Source: Paenibacillus sp. LHD-117
GTDB lineage: Bacteria; Bacillota; Bacilli; Paenibacillales; Paenibacillaceae
Reading direction: 5' to 3'
Length of the DNA stretch: 64,000 nt
Assembly (NCBI RefSeq): GCF_030929555.1
Contig: NZ_JAVFVT010000012.1
Coordinates: forward strand, 110,244-174,243
Shown: in pieces, positions 59,401 through 64,000 of the stretch
Numbering within the stretch: the first letter of the stretch is position 1
How the letters are laid out: each line of letters opens with the position of its first letter
Position numbers and translations under genes: made by a program
Notes under the pieces: model-generated
Database searches by the model: none
What the model was told of the DNA's origin: nothing
Seen by the model: only the letters and a program-made list of their open reading frames with translations

Positions 59401-60252
59401 ATGGCCGACAAACCGAGATGGAACCCGGCGTCCGTAGGCTTGCTCCTTCTGTTCGTCTTGCTCGCGCTGCTGTCGCTGTTCCCGCTCTACGCTCTGTCCC
59501 TGGCCTCTATCAAGCCGGCCTCAGAGTTATTTCGATACGGACTGAACGTGCGGCTGGATTTCGGCGTTATGACCCTCGACAATTACAAAGCGATTTTTTC
59601 AGGGGAAGGCGGCTCCAAACATTATTTTTCGTGGTACAAGAACAGCTTGATCATTACTTGCTTATTCACGATCATCTGTTTGTTCCTGTCATCGATGGTC
59701 GGATACGGCCTGGCCATGTATCGGTTCAAGGGGCGCAATTTCATCTTCGTGCTGGTGCTCGCCGTCATGATGATCCCCGTCGAAATCATTATTTTGCCGC
59801 TTTACAAGCTTTCGATCGATTTGATGATTATTAACACCGTGTGGGGCGTTATTCTGCCGTTCGTCGTGGCGCCGCTGCCAATTTTCTTCTTCCGCCAGTT
59901 CGCGCTCGGCATTCCCAAAGACTTCATGGACGCGGGAAGAATGGACGGGTGCACGGAGATGGGCATCTTCCTCCGGATCATGGTGCCGGTGATGCTGCCG
60001 GCATTCGGCGCGATGACGATTCTGCAAGCCTTGTTCAGCTGGAACAACTTCCTGTGGCCGGTTATCGCGCTGCGATCGACCGAAAACTTTACGCTGCCGA
60101 TCGGCCTCTCCGCGCTGCTGTCGCCGGTGGGCAACAATTATGAGGTTTTGCTGCCCGGCGCCGTGCTTAGCATTTTGCCCATCCTTATTTTGTTTCTCGC
60201 GTTTCAACGTTTCTTTATCGAAGGTCTTACCGTCGGCGGTGTAAAAGGATAA
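59401..60252 (+). CDS. Sugar ABC transporter permease (MalG-type)
   Basis: 283 residues with six membrane helices. The EAA loop is 'GIPKDFMDAGRMDGCTEMGI' followed by 'FLRIMVPVMLPA', and the C-terminus 'QRFFIEGLTVGGVKG' is the usual MalG-type end. GGAGG overlaps the previous stop. No ATP-binding subunit is encoded in the cluster, so the importer probably uses a shared MsmX/UgpC-type ATPase located elsewhere, as is common in Firmicute CUT1 systems. Confidence 0.93.
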   Translation: MADKPRWNPASVGLLLLFVLLALLSLFPLYALSLASIKPASELFRYGLNVRLDFGVMTLDNYKAIFSGEGGSKHYFSWYKNSLIITCLFTIICLFLSSMVGYGLAMYRFKGRNFIFVLVLAVMMIPVEIIILPLYKLSIDLMIINTVWGVILPFVVAPLPIFFFRQFALGIPKDFMDAGRMDGCTEMGIFLRIMVPVMLPAFGAMTILQALFSWNNFLWPVIALRSTENFTLPIGLSALLSPVGNNYEVLLPGAVLSILPILILFLAFQRFFIEGLTVGGVKG

Positions 60253-60284
60253 CTACTTCGGGATAGAGTCAGGAGAGATCATAC

Positions 60285-62258
60285 ATGCATACCAAAAAAA
60301 TAAATTCCCGCATAGTGCCGCTGAACAAAGCGCGCATCAGGGATTCATTCTGGTCCGGTTACATCGATCTGGTAAGGGATGTCGTCGTCCCGTACCAATG
60401 GGAGGCGCTGAACGACCGCGTACCCGGCGCGGAGCGCAGCTACGCCGTCAGCAACTTCAAGATTGCCGCGGGAGACGCGCAAGGCGAATACGGCGGCATG
60501 GTGTTTCAGGATAGCGACGTGGCCAAGTGGCTGGAAGCCGTAGGTTATCTGCTGCAAACGGAACCCGATCCCGAGCTGGAGAGAACCGCGGACGAGATGA
60601 TCGACGTAATCGCCAGGGCTCAGCATCCAGACGGATATTTGAACACGTATTTCACGCTTAAGGAACCGGGCAAACGATGGAGCAATCTGGCTGAATGCCA
60701 TGAATTATATTGCGCCGGTCATATGATCGAAGCCGCCGTAGCTTATTACGAGGCGACCGGCAAACGCAAAATATTGGACGTCGTATGTAAATTCGCGGAT
60801 TATATTTGCACTGTCTTCGGCAACGAACTTGGCCAAATTTCGGGTTACGACGGACATCAGGAAATCGAGCTGGCGTTAATCAAGCTCTACCGTGCGACGG
60901 GCAACGAGAAGTACTTGAAGCAGAGCGAATATTTCTTGAACCAGCGAGGCACGGAGCCTCACTTCTACGCGCAGGAATTCGAAGCGCGCGGCAAGGACGT
61001 GCATTACCCGCACCTCGATATCGTAGGCGACCTCTCTTATAGTCAGGCTCACAAACCGATCAGAGAGCAGGATACGGCAGAAGGCCATGCCGTGCGGCTT
61101 GTCTACATGCTGACGGCGATGGCGGATCTCGCGGCGGAAAGCGGCGACGAGCGCTTGCTCGAAGCTTGCCGGACGTTATGGGACAACATCGTTTCCAAAC
61201 GAATGTATATTACCGGCGGAATCGGCTCGATGGCGGAAGGCGAATCCTTCACGGCCGACTACGACTTGCCGAACGATACGGCTTACGCGGAAACTTGCGC
61301 TTCCATCGGCCTGATCTTTTTTGCTCACCGGATGCTCCAAATCGAGCCGAACGGCAAATACGCGGATGTGCTGGAGAAAGCGCTCTACAACACGGTCGTC
61401 AGCGGTATTTCCAAGGACGGCAAACAATTTTTTTACGTCAATCCGCTGGAAGTCTATCCGCATGTATGCGGCAAAAACCATATCTACGATCATGTCAAGC
61501 CGCATCGCCAGGGCTGGTTCGGCTGCGCCTGCTGCCCGCCTAACCTTGCCAGGCTGCTGGCTTCGCTTGGCCAATACATCTACGGCGTCGACGAAAGAAC
61601 CATCTACACACATCTCTACATCGGTGGTGAGACGGACATCCAGCTGGATGGCGATCACGTCGGTCTGAAGATGGATTCGCGATACGTCGAGGAAGGGAAA
61701 GTGCAAATCGGCGTTTCAATGGGGAGCCCCGCCGTGTTCACGCTGGCGCTTCGCATTCCGGAGTGGAGCGACGGCGCTCTCATTAGCGTTAACGGCGTGC
61801 CGCTTGCGGAGCATGAGCGCATCGTCCAGGACGGATACGTCCGGATTACCACCGCTTGGCAATCCGGCGACATCGTCGATATCGCGTTCCGTATGCCGGT
61901 TCGCCGAATGAAGGGCCATCCGTCCATCCGGCATACGGCTTCGAAAGTGGCGATCCAGAGAGGGCCGTTCATCTATTGTCTGGAGGAAGTCGATAATGGA
62001 GCGAATCTGCACGAAATCGTGCTGCCCGCCAGCAGCGAATTTAGCGTCAGCTCCGAGCCCGGGCTACTAGGAGGACTGCCTGTCATCAAAGCCGGCGCGC
62101 TGCGGATCTCCGCAAGCGAGTGGGACGAGGACGAATTGTATCGCGACATGAAGAAAGGTGCGTGGCAGGAAACACAAACAACGGCGACCTTTATCCCTTA
62201 CTTCGCTTGGGCTAACCGAGAAGGCGGCGAAATGGCGGTATGGGTCAAGGACAGATAA
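60285..62258 (+). CDS. Beta-L-arabinofuranosidase, GH127
   Basis: 657 residues, standard GH127 length, without signal peptide (cytosolic). The zinc-thiolate active site is present: Cys414, Cys416 and Cys417 in 'FGCACCPPNLARLLASLG', and a Glu in 'NDTAYAETCASIGLIFFAHR'. Other family segments are 'VSNFKIAAGDAQGEYGGMVF', 'HPDGYLNTYFTLKEPGKRW' and 'YDGHQEIELALIKLYRATGN'. It releases beta-linked L-arabinofuranose, found in plant glycoproteins (extensins) and pectic side chains. It follows the permease gene after 32 bases with AGGAGAG, so import and intracellular cleavage are coupled. Confidence 0.92.
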   Translation: MHTKKINSRIVPLNKARIRDSFWSGYIDLVRDVVVPYQWEALNDRVPGAERSYAVSNFKIAAGDAQGEYGGMVFQDSDVAKWLEAVGYLLQTEPDPELERTADEMIDVIARAQHPDGYLNTYFTLKEPGKRWSNLAECHELYCAGHMIEAAVAYYEATGKRKILDVVCKFADYICTVFGNELGQISGYDGHQEIELALIKLYRATGNEKYLKQSEYFLNQRGTEPHFYAQEFEARGKDVHYPHLDIVGDLSYSQAHKPIREQDTAEGHAVRLVYMLTAMADLAAESGDERLLEACRTLWDNIVSKRMYITGGIGSMAEGESFTADYDLPNDTAYAETCASIGLIFFAHRMLQIEPNGKYADVLEKALYNTVVSGISKDGKQFFYVNPLEVYPHVCGKNHIYDHVKPHRQGWFGCACCPPNLARLLASLGQYIYGVDERTIYTHLYIGGETDIQLDGDHVGLKMDSRYVEEGKVQIGVSMGSPAVFTLALRIPEWSDGALISVNGVPLAEHERIVQDGYVRITTAWQSGDIVDIAFRMPVRRMKGHPSIRHTASKVAIQRGPFIYCLEEVDNGANLHEIVLPASSEFSVSSEPGLLGGLPVIKAGALRISASEWDEDELYRDMKKGAWQETQTTATFIPYFAWANREGGEMAVWVKDR

Positions 62259-62354
62259 AGCCTATTGTTCATTGGAGGAGTCGCAAGCGGGGGTTAAACG
62301 TCAATCGGCCAAATGGTTGGCAGGTCTGTTATTCGCTCCCATGCCCGATATGAC

Positions 62355-62406
62355 TTGCATTTCCGCTTCGTTCTATGATATAACCTAGTTAAAATCTAAA
62401 CGTTTA
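62355..62406 (+). promoter_or_regulatory. Promoter of the lacI-type gene with operator 3
   Basis: TTGCAT (62355-62360) and TATAAC (62379-62384) are 18 bases apart. TAAACGTTTA at 62397-62406 lies at the expected start of transcription, matching the two copies before the importer genes, so autoregulation is expected. Confidence 0.68.
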
Positions 62407-62423
62407 TATTAGGATGTGTGGAT

Positions 62424-63476
62424 ATGGGGAAGGTTGGCATCAAGGATATCGCGGAGAGGGCCAACGTGTCCACGGCGACCGTGTCTTACGTGCTGAACGG
62501 CACCAGGAACGTTAAGCCTCGGACGCGCGAACGCGTGCTGAAGGTGATCGAGGAGCTCAATTACACGCCAAACGATATCGCCAAAAGCTTGAAGAGCAGC
62601 CGCACCAACACGATCGGCGTCATCGCGGAGGACGTGACCGTATTTAACGTCCCTGAGATCATCGACGGCATCAATCATTATGCCGACCGGAACGACATGC
62701 ATATTTTGCTGACGAATTTGCGACTTCACAAGCGGGTGGGCCATCAGTACGCCGACGTCGATCAATACCGCAAGTACGCCGAGAACGCGGTCGCGGACTT
62801 GTTGTCCAAGCAGGTTGAAGGGATCATCTATATCGGCGTGCATCCGCGGGACGTGACCGGATTGATCAATTCCCGGGGCAAACCCATCGTGTACACCTAT
62901 TGTTACACACAGAATGACCTGTCCATCCAATACAACGATGAGCAGGCGTCCTTCGACGCGATGAACTACTTGATAGGCAAAGGCCACCGTCGGATCGCGA
63001 TCATCAGCGGACGGATGGATTCCTTGCCTTCCCGCCTGCGCTTCAACGGCTTCTACAAAGCGGTGACGGAATCCGAGCTGCCGTTCGACCCGCAGCTCAT
63101 CAAGGTCGGCGACTGGGGACTCCAGTCGGGGTACGAGCTTACGCAGCAATTGCTGGCGCTAAACGAACCTCCGACGGCCATCCTCGTCATGAACGACATT
63201 ATGGCCGTCGGAGCCATGAGAGCGGCGACGGAAGCCGGCGTTCGCATTCCCGAAGAGCTGTCGCTCGTCGGCTTCGACAACCGCGAGTTCAGCGACTACT
63301 TGAACCCGCGCATCACGACGATGGACCTGCCGCTGCAGCAGATGGGATACAGCTCCATGGAGGCGCTCTCCAGCCTGATCAAAGGCGAGCAGCCCGAGGG
63401 GAACTATTCGCCGCTATGCACGCTGATCGAAAGAGATTCCGTCGCCTCGCCCGGCAGCCGTCAGACTCCGTCATGA
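62424..63476 (+). CDS. LacI family transcriptional regulator
   Basis: 350 residues from ATG 62424 with AGGATG upstream. The N-terminal LacI helix-turn-helix is 'VGIKDIAERANVSTATVSYV' followed by 'LNGTRNVKPRTRERVLKVIE' and a hinge ('YTPNDIAKSLKSSRT'). The periplasmic-binding-protein-like effector domain includes 'IGKGHRRIAIISGRMDSLPS' and 'ELSLVGFDNREFSDYLNP'. Three copies of TAAACGTTTA, a typical CG-centred LacI-family palindrome, occur in this cluster, two before the importer genes and one before this gene. It is thus the probable local repressor, released by an arabinosyl oligosaccharide. Confidence 0.9.
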   Translation: MGKVGIKDIAERANVSTATVSYVLNGTRNVKPRTRERVLKVIEELNYTPNDIAKSLKSSRTNTIGVIAEDVTVFNVPEIIDGINHYADRNDMHILLTNLRLHKRVGHQYADVDQYRKYAENAVADLLSKQVEGIIYIGVHPRDVTGLINSRGKPIVYTYCYTQNDLSIQYNDEQASFDAMNYLIGKGHRRIAIISGRMDSLPSRLRFNGFYKAVTESELPFDPQLIKVGDWGLQSGYELTQQLLALNEPPTAILVMNDIMAVGAMRAATEAGVRIPEELSLVGFDNREFSDYLNPRITTMDLPLQQMGYSSMEALSSLIKGEQPEGNYSPLCTLIERDSVASPGSRQTPS

Positions 63477-63880
63477 TCGGGGCGATGACGTGGACGAGTT
63501 GGGCAAGGCAAGCAATTCTTACGCGATTCGCGACAAACCATTCAGAAAGACGCGGACGCATCGCCGCTTTCGACAGCCGCACGATCGTCCGCCCGCATTC
63601 CATGTCATAACGGACCACAGCGCCGTTATTTGGCCAGTACTTAACGGAAGCCCACGCCCCGTTTCTTTCGGGCGGTCTTTCCGGCAATTCGAATGTTGCG
63701 GAACGAACGAGCCTTCGGGATTGCCTCTGCCTCGGTCAATTCGTCCTGTTTGCTAGCAAAACGACGATCATAAAAGTTACTCATGAATGCTAACGGAGGC
63801 AGCAGACGTTATTCGGCTCATTTTAATCGATTTGCAAATCTAAACATTCCTGTAGAGTCTAAGATTTGGATTTAGACAAA
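63477..63880. other. Gene-free stretch
   Basis: About 400 bases between the LacI gene and the terminal leader. Several short frames exist on both strands but none has a ribosome site or recognisable motif. An ATCTAAACATTCC half-match to the LacI operator is at 63838-63850. I see nothing else that can be supported. Confidence 0.5.
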
Positions 63881-63886
63881 TAAAGG

Positions 63887-63947
63887 AGCTCCTCGTATGA
63901 TGGGGGTGTACACGGGTCAATGCCCTTAAACCCATCAAGGAGGAGCT
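63887..63947 (+). promoter_or_regulatory. Hairpin leader that would mask the ribosome site of the next gene
   Basis: AGCTCCTC (63887-63894) and TGATGGG (63898-63904) pair with CCCATCA (63931-63937) and GAGGAGCT (63940-63947). The 3' arm contains the AGGAGGAG ribosome site of the gene at 63952. The loop contains a further small GGG...CCC hairpin. Confidence 0.7.
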
Positions 63948-63951
63948 TAAT

Positions 63952-64000
63952 ATGAAGTTTACTCAAAAAGATGCAACAAATCAACGTATTGAACGAATTA
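63952..64000 (+). CDS. 5' end of a gene, probably an insertion-sequence transposase (partial)
   Basis: Only 16 codons are in the window (MKFTQKDATNQRIERI), preceded by AAGGAGGAG. The N-terminus, of the type 'MKFTQ..(T/I)NQR..RI', and the structured non-coding leader are reminiscent of IS110-family transposases, which have a bridge-RNA region before the gene and no long terminal inverted repeats. The evidence is thin; a different transposase family or an unrelated gene is possible. The gene runs off the window. Confidence 0.45.
   Translation, partial: MKFTQKDATNQRIERI

Noticed and set aside
63379..63756. Overlapping short frames on both strands after the LacI gene as a degraded gene
   Set aside because: No motif, ribosome site or consistent frame could be recognised, so no pseudogene is claimed.

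Overview
The window looks like chromosome from a GC-rich, spore-forming Gram-positive of the Paenibacillaceae (Paenibacillus/Cohnella type). The basis is strong AGGAGG ribosome binding sites with frequent TTG/GTG starts, consensus sigma-A promoters, T-box leaders, a yyaC sporulation gene, copper-amine-oxidase-like stalk domains on secreted proteins, GH26/GH88/GH127 carbohydrate genes with a sugar ABC importer, and a gene order thiL-tsaE-tsaB-rimI-tsaD ... ydiF-(yqgN)-moaC-...-tatA-tatC like the ydi region of Bacillus subtilis. No rRNA, tRNA or CRISPR array was seen.

Layout. 1-5 kb: a secreted beta-propeller protein, then a TetR/MFS efflux pair with two matching operators. 5-6.2 kb: a nested inverted-repeat intergenic element and a Nudix hydrolase. 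6.2-9.6 kb: the most unusual locus, with a multi-pass sensor histidine kinase converging on a two-gene unit made of a class I isoprenoid-synthase-like (ComQ-like) enzyme and an NHLP-leader RiPP precursor ending in a penultimate Trp. 9.8-22.8 kb: mostly single housekeeping or accessory genes (papain-like amidase, OYE reductase, LapA, RNA methyltransferase, GH26-like enzyme, lipases, hemolysin III, Gfo/Idh/MocA oxidoreductase, CorA, DAO oxidase). 22-27 kb: a Leloir galactose cluster (AraC regulator, galK, galE, galT) with a repeat element between galK and galE. 27-35 kb: small conserved proteins, yyaC, hydrolase, methyltransferase, a diguanylate cyclase and an HD-GYP-like protein.

34.9-53.4 kb is a core block: thiL and the t6A genes tsaE-tsaB-rimI-tsaD, later ydiF, 5-formyl-THF cyclo-ligase, moaC-mogA-moeA-like and tatA-tatC. 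Between tsaD and ydiF lie about 8.4 kb of extra DNA: two T-box leaders, leuA, a dense DnaA-box cluster, a lone ABC ATPase, and a complete comQ-comX-comP-comA-like quorum-sensing locus. The window therefore holds two separate systems pairing a ComQ-type enzyme with a small peptide that has Trp at its second-last position. One is the classical arrangement; the other uses an NHLP leader and a different kinase.

53.4-55.3 kb: an ABC-2/YhgE-like exporter and its TetR regulator with operator palindromes. 55.4-63.5 kb: a plant-polysaccharide locus (GH88, solute-binding lipoprotein, two permeases, GH127 beta-L-arabinofuranosidase, LacI regulator) with three copies of a TAAACGTTTA operator. The last 120 bases hold a hairpin-rich leader and the start of what is probably a transposase gene, cut by the window edge.
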